Origin: Luteibacter sp. 9135
GTDB taxonomy: Bacteria > Pseudomonadota > Gammaproteobacteria > Xanthomonadales > Rhodanobacteraceae
Assembly: GCF_000745005.1 (NCBI RefSeq)
Contig: NZ_JQNB01000001.1
Span: 2,349,501-2,413,500, forward strand
Length of the DNA: 64,000 nt
Direction: 5' to 3'
Shown here: piece after piece, positions 16,447-25,332 of the stretch
How the letters are laid out: each line of letters begins with the position of its first letter
Position numbering within the stretch: the first letter of the stretch is position 1
Made by a program: the position numbers and the translations under genes
The notes under the pieces: model-generated
What the model was told of the DNA's origin: nothing
Database searches by the model: none
The model's input: the letters and a program-made list of their open reading frames with translations, nothing else

Positions 16447-18312
16447 GTGAGCCAGGAAACCCGTAAGTTCGAAGCCGAGGTCGCCCAGGTCCTGCATCTG
16501 GTCACCCACTCCCTCTACTCGCACAAGGAAATCTTCCTGCGCGAGCTGATCTCCAACGCCTCCGACGCCTGCGACAAGCTGCGTTTCGAGGCGCTGGCAG
16601 ACCCCCAGCTGGCCGCCGACGATGCGGACCTGCGCATCCAGATCACCTGGGACCCGGATGCCCGCACCATCAGCGTCCGCGATAACGGCATCGGCATGAG
16701 CCGTGACGAGGTGGTCGCCAACATCGGCACCATCGCCAGTTCCGGCACGCGCCGCTACCTCGAGGCCATGTCGGGCGAGCAGAAGGCGGACGCCCGCCTG
16801 ATCGGCCAGTTCGGCGTGGGCTTCTATTCCGCCTTCGTCGTGGCTGACAAGGTCACCGTCATCACCCGCCGCGCCGGCGCGCCGGACGCGGAAGGCGTGC
16901 GCTGGGAAAGCGACGGCAAGGGCGAATACCTGCTCGAGGACACCAGCGTCGCTGAGCGCGGCACCACCGTGGTGCTGCACCTGAAGGCCGACGAGGACGA
17001 ATTCCTCAAGTCGTGGCAGCTGCGCTCGCTGGTCACCAAGTATTCCGACCACGTGGCCTTCCCCATCCGCATGCCGGTGGAAAAGGAAGGCAAGCCCGAC
17101 CCGACCGAGTGGACCACGATCAATTCGGCGTCCGCGCTGTGGTCGCGTCCGAAGAGTGAGCTGACCGACGAGGAGTACCAGGGCTTCTACAAGGCACTGG
17201 GCCACGACTTCAACGACGCCCTGGCCTGGACGCACAACCGCGTCGAAGGCAGCCAGAGCTTCACCACGCTGCTGTATGTGCCCGAGCAACCGCCGTTCGA
17301 CCTGATGATGGGCGGCCGCGAAGAGCGCAAGGGCCTGAAGCTGTACATCAAGCGCGTCTTCATCATGGATGCCGCGGAAGAACTGCTGCCGAACTACCTG
17401 CGCTTCGTGCGTGGCGTGGTCGATGCGGACGACCTGCCTTTGAACGTCAGCCGCGAGATCCTGCAGCAGAACCGCCAGCTCGAGCGCATCAAGGGCGCCT
17501 GCACGAAGCGCGTGCTGGACCTGCTGGAAAAGGTGGCCCGCGACGAGCCGGAGAAGTTCGCCACGTTCCTGGCCGGCTTCGGCAACACGCTCAAGGAAGG
17601 CATCGTCGAAGACACCGCCAACCGCGACCGCATCGCCAAGCTGCTGCGCTTCGCCTCCACCAAGGGCGAGGGCTCGGCCAAGACGGTGTCGTTCGACGAC
17701 TACATCAACCGTATGTCGGTCGGCCAGGACACGATCTGGTACGTCACCGCCGACAGCTACGCGGCCGCCGCCGGCAGCCCGCAGCTGGAAGCGTTGAGGG
17801 CCAAGGACATCGAAGTGCTGCTGATGTTCGACCGCGTCGACGAGTGGATGCTGGGCTACCTGACCGAGTACGAAGGCAAGCGCCTGCGCAACGTGGCCAA
17901 GGGCGAGTTCCCGCTGGACGAGGCCGACAAGGCGAAGCAGGAAGCCGCCACCGAAGCCGCCGCCCCGCTGATCGAGCGCGCCAAGGCTCTGCTCGGCGAT
18001 CGCGTCGGTGACGTCCGCATTTCGGCGCGCCTCACCGACTCGCCGTCGTGCCTGGCGCTGGCCGATTTCGACCTCGCCCCGCACCTGGCCCGCCTGCTGC
18101 GCGAAGCCGGCCAGGACGTGCCGGAGTCCAAGGCCGTGCTCGAACTCAACCCCGAGCATCCGCTGGTGAAGCGCCTGGCCGCCGAAACCGACGACGGCAA
18201 GGCCGGCGACCTCGCCGGGCTGCTGCTGGAGCAGGCCGAGATCACCGCCGGCGCGCAGCTGTCCGACCCCGCCGCCTTCGTGCAGCGGATGAACCGCGTG
18301 CTGCTGGCGTAA
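16447..18312 (+). CDS. htpG: Chaperone HtpG (Hsp90)
   Basis: HtpG is the bacterial Hsp90, an ATP-driven dimeric chaperone. The 621-residue product is full length: the GHKL ATPase domain opens with LHLVTHSLYSHKEIFLREL and holds NASDACDKLR, DNGIGM and GQFGVGFYSAF; the middle domain includes LYIKRVFI and LNVSREILQQNR with the catalytic-loop Arg; the C-terminal dimerisation domain runs from about 505. The start is GTG at 16447, preceded by GAAGGAAC. A strong hairpin follows the stop. Confidence 0.98.
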   Translation: MSQETRKFEAEVAQVLHLVTHSLYSHKEIFLRELISNASDACDKLRFEALADPQLAADDADLRIQITWDPDARTISVRDNGIGMSRDEVVANIGTIASSGTRRYLEAMSGEQKADARLIGQFGVGFYSAFVVADKVTVITRRAGAPDAEGVRWESDGKGEYLLEDTSVAERGTTVVLHLKADEDEFLKSWQLRSLVTKYSDHVAFPIRMPVEKEGKPDPTEWTTINSASALWSRPKSELTDEEYQGFYKALGHDFNDALAWTHNRVEGSQSFTTLLYVPEQPPFDLMMGGREERKGLKLYIKRVFIMDAAEELLPNYLRFVRGVVDADDLPLNVSREILQQNRQLERIKGACTKRVLDLLEKVARDEPEKFATFLAGFGNTLKEGIVEDTANRDRIAKLLRFASTKGEGSAKTVSFDDYINRMSVGQDTIWYVTADSYAAAAGSPQLEALRAKDIEVLLMFDRVDEWMLGYLTEYEGKRLRNVAKGEFPLDEADKAKQEAATEAAAPLIERAKALLGDRVGDVRISARLTDSPSCLALADFDLAPHLARLLREAGQDVPESKAVLELNPEHPLVKRLAAETDDGKAGDLAGLLLEQAEITAGAQLSDPAAFVQRMNRVLLA

Positions 18313-18317
18313 AGCTC

Positions 18318-18349
18318 ACGGTGTCGCACCGCACCCGGTGCGACACCGT
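18318..18349 (+). terminator. Hairpin after htpG lacking a T run
   Basis: A 14-bp perfect stem (18318-18331 with 18336-18349) with loop CACC, six bases after the htpG stop. No T tract follows, so it is either a weak or Rho-assisted terminator or an mRNA 3'-end stabiliser. Confidence 0.6.
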
Positions 18350-18375
18350 CCGTCTGCCCCGCAACACCGCCCGTC

Positions 18376-18482
18376 GTAGGAGCGCACGATGTGCGCGACA
18401 TCTTTTGAGGCCGAACCCACGACCTGGCGCGCCAGCTCGATGGGCACCGCGAAACCATGTCGCGCACATCGTGCGCTCCTAC
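18376..18482. repeat. Composite REP element, copy 2
   Basis: Arms 18376-18401 and 18457-18482 are exact reverse complements over 26 bases, headed GTAGGAGCGCACGATGTGCG. The palindrome CTGGCGCGCCAG is at 18424-18435, as in copy 1. It lies between htpG and the AEC carrier gene. Confidence 0.88.
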
Positions 18483-18525
18483 ATGCCGCGCGGCGCAACA
18501 GGCGACGATGTTATCGTCCAACCCC

Positions 18526-19431
18526 ATGTCCGCCTTGCTCATTCTCTTCGTCTGCCTCGCGCTCGGCATCCTCTGCCGGCGTTTCGCCCGCCTGCCCGAG
18601 GGCATCGTCCCGGGCATCAACTGGTGGGTGCTCAACGTGGCGCTACCGGCGCTGGTGCTGGCGCTCGTCCCGCAGGTCACCGTCGATGCCCACCTGTGGT
18701 TCCCGGTCGCGGGTATGTACATCACCTTCTTCGGCGCCTGGGGTCTGTTCGCGCTGTTGGGCAAACTCCTGCACTGGACGCCGCAGCGGGTCGGTTGCCT
18801 GACCCTCGTGGGTGGCTTCGGCAACCCCTCGTTCATGGGCTACCCGCTGATGGAGGCGCTGCATGGCAAGCCGGGCTTGTCCATCGCGGTGATCGCCGAC
18901 CAACTCGGGTGTTTTCCGTTGTTGGCGGCGGGCGGCATCGTCGTGGCGTCGCTGTATTCGGGCAAGAGCACCCGCGCCACGGCCATCGTGTGGCGCGTGC
19001 TGAGCTTCCCGGCATTCCTGGCGCTGCTGGTGGGCGTGGTGGTGGGCATGGCCGGGGGCTGGCCTCCCGCCTGCGAGAAAGTGCTGCTACAGATCGGCCA
19101 GACCCTGACGCCGCTGGCGCTGTTCTCCGTGGGCCTGCAGTTCCGTCTGCAGATGCGCAGGGAAGAAACCCTTCCCCTGCTGGCCGGACTGGGCTGGAAA
19201 CTGCTGTTGGCGCCGTTGGCTGTGCTGGCGTTGGGCCTGTCCGCCGGCGTGGGCGGACTGATTCTCACCGTCGGGGTAATGCAGTCGGCGATGGCACCGA
19301 TGATCTCGGCAGCCATCCTCGCCGACCAGCACGGCCTGGAGCCGCGGCTGGCGAACACGGTGTTGGGCGCGGGGATCGTGCTCTCGCTGATGACGTTGCC
19401 GCTCGGCAACCTGCTGCTGCCAGCCGCGTGA
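18526..19431 (+). CDS. AEC-family permease
   Basis: A 301-residue membrane protein of the auxin-efflux-carrier (AEC) family, which in bacteria includes malonate and other carboxylate carriers. About ten hydrophobic segments span the sequence, with charged loops near residues 35, 90, 155 and 220. Segments such as GGFGNPSFMGYPLM and VGVMQSAMAPMISAAIL, rich in Gly and Pro within membrane stretches, match the two inverted halves of the family. I start at ATG 18526, where the first helix begins; an upstream in-frame start would place the REP element in the protein. The substrate cannot be predicted. hslR follows 39 bp later. Confidence 0.85.
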   Translation: MSALLILFVCLALGILCRRFARLPEGIVPGINWWVLNVALPALVLALVPQVTVDAHLWFPVAGMYITFFGAWGLFALLGKLLHWTPQRVGCLTLVGGFGNPSFMGYPLMEALHGKPGLSIAVIADQLGCFPLLAAGGIVVASLYSGKSTRATAIVWRVLSFPAFLALLVGVVVGMAGGWPPACEKVLLQIGQTLTPLALFSVGLQFRLQMRREETLPLLAGLGWKLLLAPLAVLALGLSAGVGGLILTVGVMQSAMAPMISAAILADQHGLEPRLANTVLGAGIVLSLMTLPLGNLLLPAA

Positions 19432-19470
19432 GCGCTTGGTTTTGCCCCGGCGCGTCCGCACACTCAGCCC

Positions 19471-19869
19471 ATGACCGATCAGACCAGTAGTTCCGGGGTT
19501 CGCGCCGACGTATGGCTATGGGCAGCACGCTTCTTCAAGACCCGCAGCCTGGCCAAGCAGGCCATCGAGGGCGGCAAGGTGGTGCTCAACGGTGCGCCCT
19601 GCAAACCGGCCCGACCCGTGGTGGCCGGCGACACGCTGCGGATCACCCGCGGCGACGAGCGCCTGGTCTGCCTCGTGGTGGCGTTGTCCACCAAGCGCGG
19701 CCCGGCGCCGGAGGCGCGCAAGCTCTACACCGAGACCGAAGAGAGCATCGCCGAGCGCGAGCGACTGCGTGAGGACAAGCGTCTGACCGGCGGTGCGCTG
19801 CTGCGTCCGGACTCGCGGCCGGACAAGCGTTCGCGGCGACTGATCCAGAACCTCAAAAAGACGTTGTGA
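19471..19869 (+). CDS. hslR: Heat-shock ribosome-rescue protein Hsp15
   Basis: Hsp15 binds free 50S subunits carrying nascent peptidyl-tRNA and helps recycle stalled subunits. The 132-residue product begins with an S4 RNA-binding domain (about 8-70: RADVWLWAARFFKTRSLAK, then EGGKVVLNGAPCKPARPV) and ends with a basic helical tail from about 85 (ERERLREDKR, then RSRRLIQNLKKTL). Length and domain order are typical. It is the third heat-shock-type gene in this stretch, after htpX and htpG. Confidence 0.93.
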   Translation: MTDQTSSSGVRADVWLWAARFFKTRSLAKQAIEGGKVVLNGAPCKPARPVVAGDTLRITRGDERLVCLVVALSTKRGPAPEARKLYTETEESIAERERLREDKRLTGGALLRPDSRPDKRSRRLIQNLKKTL

Positions 19870-19948
19870 CTTGCGGTTCCGCCTCCTTGAACCAGTTGTG
19901 AGAGTGCTCCTTCCAGCAATTTCCGTCTGGTCTTGCCCTCGGTTCTAC

Positions 19949-19983
19949 GTAAGCGAGACGGCTATCGCGATAGCGTTCGCTCC
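19949..19983. repeat. REP-like palindrome
   Basis: Centred on the perfect 14-bp palindrome GCTATCGCGATAGC (19961-19974), with outer GCGAGAC and GTTCGCTCC that extend the pairing with mismatches. Read on the minus strand it begins GGAGCGAACGC, like the REP heads elsewhere in the window, so it is probably a solitary half-element. Confidence 0.55.
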
Positions 19984-20105
19984 CATAAAACTCCGCGTTG
20001 AGTGTGTGGCCGCCTTTTCAGACCAGACCGCTTGTTCCCGCAACCCGTTCAGTGTCCAATCGACGGGTGCCACATGGCAGCGCCATTTCAGGGAACAAGG
20101 ACAGC

Positions 20106-22166
20106 ATGATGTTTAACGATCTTCGCCGACCGGACCGTCGGTATGCCGCATCGACGTGCCTTACGGGTATTTCCGCGCTTCTTTTCCTGGCAGCTTGTCC
20201 TGCCGCTCGGGCCGCCGATACGTGTGAGTCCACCTTTAAGGCATCAGGTAGCCTTTTCTCAGGCAAGGTATTCGAAGCGCGCTGGATCGCGCCTGGTGTG
20301 TCGGCACAAGGCGCGGTTGAGCAAATGAAGGTCATTGCCCCAGGCGAGGACTTCCAGGTCGGGCAAGATACGCTTGCCGGATCAACCGCTAAGCTCGCTC
20401 TCACAAACAAACCCCAGGCGAACTCACGGGGTTTCCCCGTCGATTTTTCGGCTGACGACAGCGGTCAGCTCGTGTTGAAGGCCAGCCTGCCTGCAGGTAT
20501 GGGCGCCAGCGAAAAAGACATGAGAGCGTCGATGTGCGGCATTCTCGCGAAGGTGAAGCCGCGCGGAGTGGAATCTTCCGTGCCGGCCACGGCCACGGCC
20601 ACGACGGACGCGCGCGCCGCTCAGGGTGCGCCGGGTGCTTTGCCTGGTCCTATCTCGCCCGAGGATTCGACCCGTCTGTGCGAGGCGAATTTTACCGATG
20701 AAACCGATGTCGTCGGCGGCACCCGTTCCGTCTTCGGCACATGGACACTGACCTCTTCCGGCGACGACGCGCAGCATGCGTTCGGACGTCTCAAGGCATT
20801 TCTGGCCAAGACCTCGGATGCCCGCATGCTTCGGGAGGACTTCCACGGCAAAAAGGGTGCAATGGATATCTCGCTGACCAGCGGCGCGTACATCCGTTCG
20901 ACCATCATGGACGCGCCCGACGTTCGACCGTTCCCGGTACGAGTGGAGTTCGACAGTGACATGGGGGCGGTTTCATTAGTCCTTCGTACGTACTCCAAGC
21001 AACAAGGCTCCCGAGACGCGCTTCGTAGTATCGCGTGCGCAATGCTCTCCGCCACCGCGGCCGGTACGGCGCCGTCTTTGCCGAATCAATCCGAAAAGAC
21101 GCCGCGACTCCGTAATCCGTTCAAGAAGGTCGAGAACTCTGCTATGGCCAAGCGAACGGACGATCTTAAACGCCGAACTGATGGCATGGAGGCCTTGTTT
21201 GTACGTGCGATCCACGCAGGCAAGGCATTCGTGGCCATGCCATCCCTGTTCGTATTCAAAAAATACCAGGGTATGGGCGTCGACCAGCTGCGGGAAGAAC
21301 AGCTCGTGAACTACTGGATCGACCTTACGGCCACCACTCAGTGGCAACGAGCGGGCGACGCGGCGGATATCCTGCAAACGGGCTCCATGTCCAGCATGAC
21401 TGAGCAGGGTTTGCACGGGTTTGCTTATAGGTATCCCGGTGGAAGCGGTAAGTCGGAGTACGGCCTATTCATCGTCGATCCCGGCACCTACGAACTTAAA
21501 GGGACGAGTACCGAGTTCCGCCGCGCGCCCATGCCGGATATGTCGGCGCAGGCCGATCCAGCGAAGTCATCGTTGGGATCGGTATCGTTTGTGTCGACCC
21601 AGGACACGGAGTACTACAAAACACAGGTCTGGCAAGGCGCAACCTATCAAAATGGTACTTACACAGGTACGTACTGTGCTCTGATGGACGCATCGACAGG
21701 TGGGTGTGCAGGTTTCGATGTCGGCACGCGAAGCTACTCGAAGCAGGTTAGTTCGGCAGGATACAAGACCGTGCAACTCGACAAGCAGGTAAGCGGTTTG
21801 CTTGTGACTACGTCGTTGTCTCGCCCGTTTGCATCATTCCGGGTCGGAAAAGGGGACGTGGTCTATGCGGACGGCTTTGTCGTCGATGGAGCGAGCGTCG
21901 TCATCAATCACGATGCGTGCAAACAGACGGATGGAGATACGGCAACCTGCGCCTTGAAGTCCTTCAACGTGCTCCGCGTCCCGGCGACGGCTGAGCATGT
22001 CTCGGAATGGCAGCGAAGTGGCTTGATCGCACCATCCCTGGCTGGCCTTCTCGGCAAAGCCAAGCCGGCGGACATAACCCTAGGGGCAGGAGTTGTAGCC
22101 CTGCCCCAGAAGCCGGGTACGTTTGAGGCGGGTTGGGCGACTCGCTACGCGCTCAAAAGCAAATAA
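20106..22166 (+). CDS. Exported protein of unknown function with duplicated N-terminal domain
   Basis: A 686-residue protein I do not recognise. The N-terminus carries a signal peptide (basic start, hydrophobic LTGISALLFLAA, cleavage near ARAADTCE at about 38). Two related blocks follow, about 38-155 starting CESTFKASGS and about 200-320 starting CEANFTDETD; both carry late Cys residues and similar spacing, suggesting an internal duplication of a disulfide domain. A long C-terminal region (about 360-686) is mixed alpha/beta with the YGLFIVDPGTYELKG segment and few Cys. GGAACAAGGA precedes the ATG pair at 20106/20109. GC content looks lower than in the flanking hslR and mutS, hinting at acquisition. 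No functional claim is made. Confidence 0.8.
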   Translation: MMFNDLRRPDRRYAASTCLTGISALLFLAACPAARAADTCESTFKASGSLFSGKVFEARWIAPGVSAQGAVEQMKVIAPGEDFQVGQDTLAGSTAKLALTNKPQANSRGFPVDFSADDSGQLVLKASLPAGMGASEKDMRASMCGILAKVKPRGVESSVPATATATTDARAAQGAPGALPGPISPEDSTRLCEANFTDETDVVGGTRSVFGTWTLTSSGDDAQHAFGRLKAFLAKTSDARMLREDFHGKKGAMDISLTSGAYIRSTIMDAPDVRPFPVRVEFDSDMGAVSLVLRTYSKQQGSRDALRSIACAMLSATAAGTAPSLPNQSEKTPRLRNPFKKVENSAMAKRTDDLKRRTDGMEALFVRAIHAGKAFVAMPSLFVFKKYQGMGVDQLREEQLVNYWIDLTATTQWQRAGDAADILQTGSMSSMTEQGLHGFAYRYPGGSGKSEYGLFIVDPGTYELKGTSTEFRRAPMPDMSAQADPAKSSLGSVSFVSTQDTEYYKTQVWQGATYQNGTYTGTYCALMDASTGGCAGFDVGTRSYSKQVSSAGYKTVQLDKQVSGLLVTTSLSRPFASFRVGKGDVVYADGFVVDGASVVINHDACKQTDGDTATCALKSFNVLRVPATAEHVSEWQRSGLIAPSLAGLLGKAKPADITLGAGVVALPQKPGTFEAGWATRYALKSK

Positions 22167-22287
22167 AAAGGATTCTTCACAACTGACGTGCCGAATCAGG
22201 TTTAGAGCGCTGTTCCAGCAGCCGTTTCGTGCCATGCCGTCGCCAATGCTCTCCGTCCCCGCTTGCCTCTGTCGTCACGGAGGTGGC

Positions 22288-22354
22288 GGGTGGTTACGCT
22301 CTGAGCGAGTTCGGCCGCTTGCGGCCGTTGTTTGAGCGCAGAGTGTGACCACCC
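22288..22354 (+). ncRNA. Nested hairpin, possibly structured RNA or REP-like element
   Basis: Bases 22288-22303 pair with 22339-22354 over 16 positions with no mismatch if two G-U wobbles are allowed. Inside is a second hairpin, CGGCCG-CTTG-CGGCCG (22312-22327), with a stable CUUG tetraloop. The wobbles work only for a plus-strand RNA; on the minus strand they become A-C mismatches. No T run follows. It could be a 3' element of the upstream gene's mRNA or part of a mobile palindromic element. Confidence 0.4.
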
Positions 22355-22437
22355 GGCGCCTCATTGCCGCGCCGTACGAGCGGCGGCGGCCCCGGCATGG
22401 GCTCCGGGGCAGGCCCCGGTCATGTACGAAGAGTCCC

Positions 22438-22497
22438 AAAAAAACCGCCCCCGCATCCCATGTCCCGGGCTGCTGACTCGGGGATGGGGCGGGGGCG
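22438..22497 (-). terminator. Terminator of mutS
   Basis: On the minus strand, arms of nine G/C bases (22489-22497 and 22446-22454) with additional imperfect pairing are followed by GG and then a run of seven T residues (A run at 22438-22444 on the plus strand). It lies about 120 bp beyond the mutS stop. Confidence 0.75.
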
Positions 22498-22618
22498 TCA
22501 CGGAGTCGGAAGATGGAGAGTCGTAAGACCCCGTGAAATCGACAAGGCCACTATAGGCAGCGCAGTTCCCAAGGGGAATTCGATTGTTTGGATCGATCCG
22601 ATAGGGTGACTCAATGGT

Positions 22619-25201
22619 TCAGCGCAGCATTTTTCGCAGTTTGTATAGCTGGTCCAGGGCCGCACGCGGCGTCAGGTCGTCGGGATCCATCGCTCGAAGC
22701 GCCTCTTCCACGGGCGAGGGCAACGGCGGGGCGAACAACCCCATCTGCGGCGCGGCGGCCGGCGGCGTCGCCACGGCGGCCGTTACTTCGTGCCCCTGTT
22801 CCAGGGCAGCCAGATAACGCCGTGCATCGGCGATCACCGCCTTGGGCAAGCCGGCCAGCGCCGCCACCTGCAAGCCAAAGCTGCGATTGGCCGGGCCGTC
22901 CTTCACCGTGTGCATGAAAACCAGCTGCTCGCCGTATTCGACGGCGTCCAGGTGGACGTTGGCGATGGTGCGGTAATCGCCAGCCAGTTCGGTCAGTTCG
23001 AAATAATGCGTGGCGAACAAGGTGTACGCGCAGCTCGTCGCCGCGAGATGGACGGCCGCCGCGCGGGCCAGTGACAGGCCGTCGTACGTGCTGGTGCCAC
23101 GCCCCACCTCGTCCATCAACACGAGGCTGCACTCGGTCGCGTTGTGCAGGATGTTCGCGGTCTCGCTCATCTCCACCATGAAAGTGGACTGCCCTCGCGA
23201 CAGGTCGTCGCCGGCGCCGATGCGGGTGAAGATGCGATCGATCGGCCCGATGGTGGCGGCGGAGGCCGGCACGTAGCTGCCGACATGGGCGAGCAGCACG
23301 ATCAGGGCGTTCTGCCGCATGTAGGTGGACTTGCCGCCCATGTTGGGGCCGGTGATGACGAGCATGCGCCGCGCAGAGTCCAGCGCCAGGTCGTTCGGCT
23401 CGAACGGTTCGTCGCGCACCTTCTCCACCACGGGATGGCGGCCGCGTTCGATGTGGATGCCGGGCACGTCGGTGAGCACCGGTGCGGCCCAGTCGAGGGC
23501 TTCCGCACGGTCGGCCAGGTCGGCCAGCACGTCCAGCTCGGCCATCGCCGCGGCGGCGATCTTCAGCTCGCCCAGGTGCTCGGTGAGCTTGTCCAGCAGC
23601 AGTTCGTACAGCGCGCGCTCGCGCATCAGCGAGCGTTCCTTCGCCGACAGCACCTTGTCCTCGAACTGCTTCAGTTCCTCGGTGATGTAGCGCTCGGCAT
23701 TCTTCGTGGTCTGCCGGCGGGTGTAATGTGTTGGCGCCTTCTCGGAGTGAGCCCGCGAAATCTCGATGTAATAGCCGTGCACGCGGTTGTAGCCGACCTT
23801 GAGCGTCGGGATGCCGCTGGCGGCTTTCTCGCGTTCTTCCATGTCGACCAGGAACTGATCCGCGTTGGTAGACAACTGGCGCAGTTCGTCCAGCTCATCG
23901 TCGTAGCCCTCGGCGAGCACGCCGCCGTCGCGTAGCAGCACCGGTGGCTGCGCGATCACCGCGCGCATCAGCAGATCGGCCGTGTCGGCATGGTCGCCGA
24001 TGCGTTCGACCAGATCGTGCAGCAGCGGGCTGTCCAGGCCCGCGATGTCGTCGCGCAGCGCTGGCGCGGCGGCCAGGCCGTCACGCAGCGTCGAGAGATC
24101 ACGCGGCCGCGCGGAACGGAGTGCGACGCGTGCAAGGATGCGTTCCAGGTCGCCGATGCCGCGCAGGCGCTCACGTAGGGTGGCGTGCCGGCGCGTATCG
24201 ATCAGGCTGCCGATGGCCTGGTGGCGGCCACGCAGCACGACGCGATCGCGCAGCGGACGGTTGAGCCAGCGGCGGAGCAGGCGCGCGCCCATCGGCGTCA
24301 CCGTTTCGTCAAGCACGCCGAGCAGGGTGTTTTCCACGCGCCCGCTCTGGTGCGTGTCGATCTCCAGGTTGCGTCGTGTCGCCGCGTCCATGGCGATCGT
24401 CTCGCCCGCGTTCTCCACGGCCATGCCGGTGAGATGGGGCAGGGCGGCCTTCTGGGTTTCCTCCACGTAGCCCAGCAGGCAGCCGGCCGCGGCGACCGCC
24501 ATCGGCATGCCGTCCACACCGAAGCCGCGCAGGTCGCGCGTACGGAAGAAGCGGCAGAGTTCGCGCGTGGCGGCATCGCCGTCGAAGTGCCACGGCTGTC
24601 GCTTGCGCAGGCCGGGCAGGGAGGCGACCAGCTTCGGCCAGGCCACGTCTTCGCCGACCAGGGTCTCGGCGGGCTGGAGGCGGGCCAGCTCGGCGGCCAG
24701 GCCCTCGGCGCCCGTCACCTCGGTCAGCAGGAAGCGTCCGGTGGACAGGTCCACCCAGGCCAGTCCGTAACCGGTCTGGCCGGCGGCGATGGACAGCAGC
24801 AGGTTGTCGCGCCGCTCTTCCATCAGCGCGGCGTCGGTCACCGTGCCCGGCGTGACGATGCGCACCACCTCGCGCTTGACCGGGCCCTTCGACAGCGCCG
24901 GATCGCCGATCTGCTCGCACAGCGCCACCGACTCGCCCAGCTTTACCAGGCGAGCCAGGTAGTTCTCGACGGCGTGGTAGGGCACGCCGGCCATGGGAAT
25001 GGGCGCGCCGGCCGACTGGCCGCGCTGGGTCAGGGTGATGTCGAGCAGTCGCGCCGCCTTGCGGGCGTCGTCGTAGAACAGCTCGTAGAAGTCGCCCATC
25101 CGGAAGAACAGCAGGATGTCCGGATGCTCGGCTTTGGCTGCCAGATACTGGCGCATGAAGGGCGTGTGGCCCGCCAAAGGGTCGTCGTGTGCTAAAGCCA
25201 T
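22619..25201 (-). CDS. mutS: DNA mismatch repair protein MutS
   Basis: MutS recognises mismatches and small loops and recruits MutL. The 860-residue protein is full length. The mismatch-reading Phe-x-Glu motif is in GDFYELF (Phe38, Glu40). The connector, lever and clamp domains follow, with the clamp region rich in charged helices around 430-540. The ATPase has Walker [12 protein letters not shown] near 617, Walker B-type [16 protein letters not shown], and [10 protein letters not shown]-terminal tail includes a helix-turn-helix dimer region and an extra Ala/Pro stretch near 800-830. ATG 25201 is preceded on the minus strand by AAGGTCC. Confidence 0.99.
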   Translation of the reverse strand: MALAHDDPLAGHTPFMRQYLAAKAEHPDILLFFRMGDFYELFYDDARKAARLLDITLTQRGQSAGAPIPMAGVPYHAVENYLARLVKLGESVALCEQIGDPALSKGPVKREVVRIVTPGTVTDAALMEERRDNLLLSIAAGQTGYGLAWVDLSTGRFLLTEVTGAEGLAAELARLQPAETLVGEDVAWPKLVASLPGLRKRQPWHFDGDAATRELCRFFRTRDLRGFGVDGMPMAVAAAGCLLGYVEETQKAALPHLTGMAVENAGETIAMDAATRRNLEIDTHQSGRVENTLLGVLDETVTPMGARLLRRWLNRPLRDRVVLRGRHQAIGSLIDTRRHATLRERLRGIGDLERILARVALRSARPRDLSTLRDGLAAAPALRDDIAGLDSPLLHDLVERIGDHADTADLLMRAVIAQPPVLLRDGGVLAEGYDDELDELRQLSTNADQFLVDMEEREKAASGIPTLKVGYNRVHGYYIEISRAHSEKAPTHYTRRQTTKNAERYITEELKQFEDKVLSAKERSLMRERALYELLLDKLTEHLGELKIAAAAMAELDVLADLADRAEALDWAAPVLTDVPGIHIERGRHPVVEKVRDEPFEPNDLALDSARRMLVITGPNMGGKSTYMRQNALIVLLAHVGSYVPASAATIGPIDRIFTRIGAGDDLSRGQSTFMVEMSETANILHNATECSLVLMDEVGRGTSTYDGLSLARAAAVHLAATSCAYTLFATHYFELTELAGDYRTIANVHLDAVEYGEQLVFMHTVKDGPANRSFGLQVAALAGLPKAVIADARRYLAALEQGHEVTAAVATPPAAAPQMGLFAPPLPSPVEEALRAMDPDDLTPRAALDQLYKLRKMLR

Positions 25202-25332
25202 GATTTAACTGGACCTTATGCCTTGTGGCACGCCGCTCATGGCGCACCGGTCGGCCATGATACCGCCCTGGCCGCGGGCGGGGTCTGGCGCCTGTTCCTC
25301 GTTCGTTCGCCGCGGCGTGCTGGACATGACTG

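Larger units (their letters stand above)
22167..22618. other. Intergenic region with structured elements
   Basis: No convincing gene in 452 bp. It holds a nested hairpin (22288-22354), a shorter GC hairpin near 22387-22408, and the minus-strand terminator of mutS (22438-22497). Confidence 0.65.

Noticed and set aside
16393-18159. 588-residue minus-strand frame over htpG
   Set aside because: Antisense to a complete Hsp90 gene; no family resemblance and no ribosome site.
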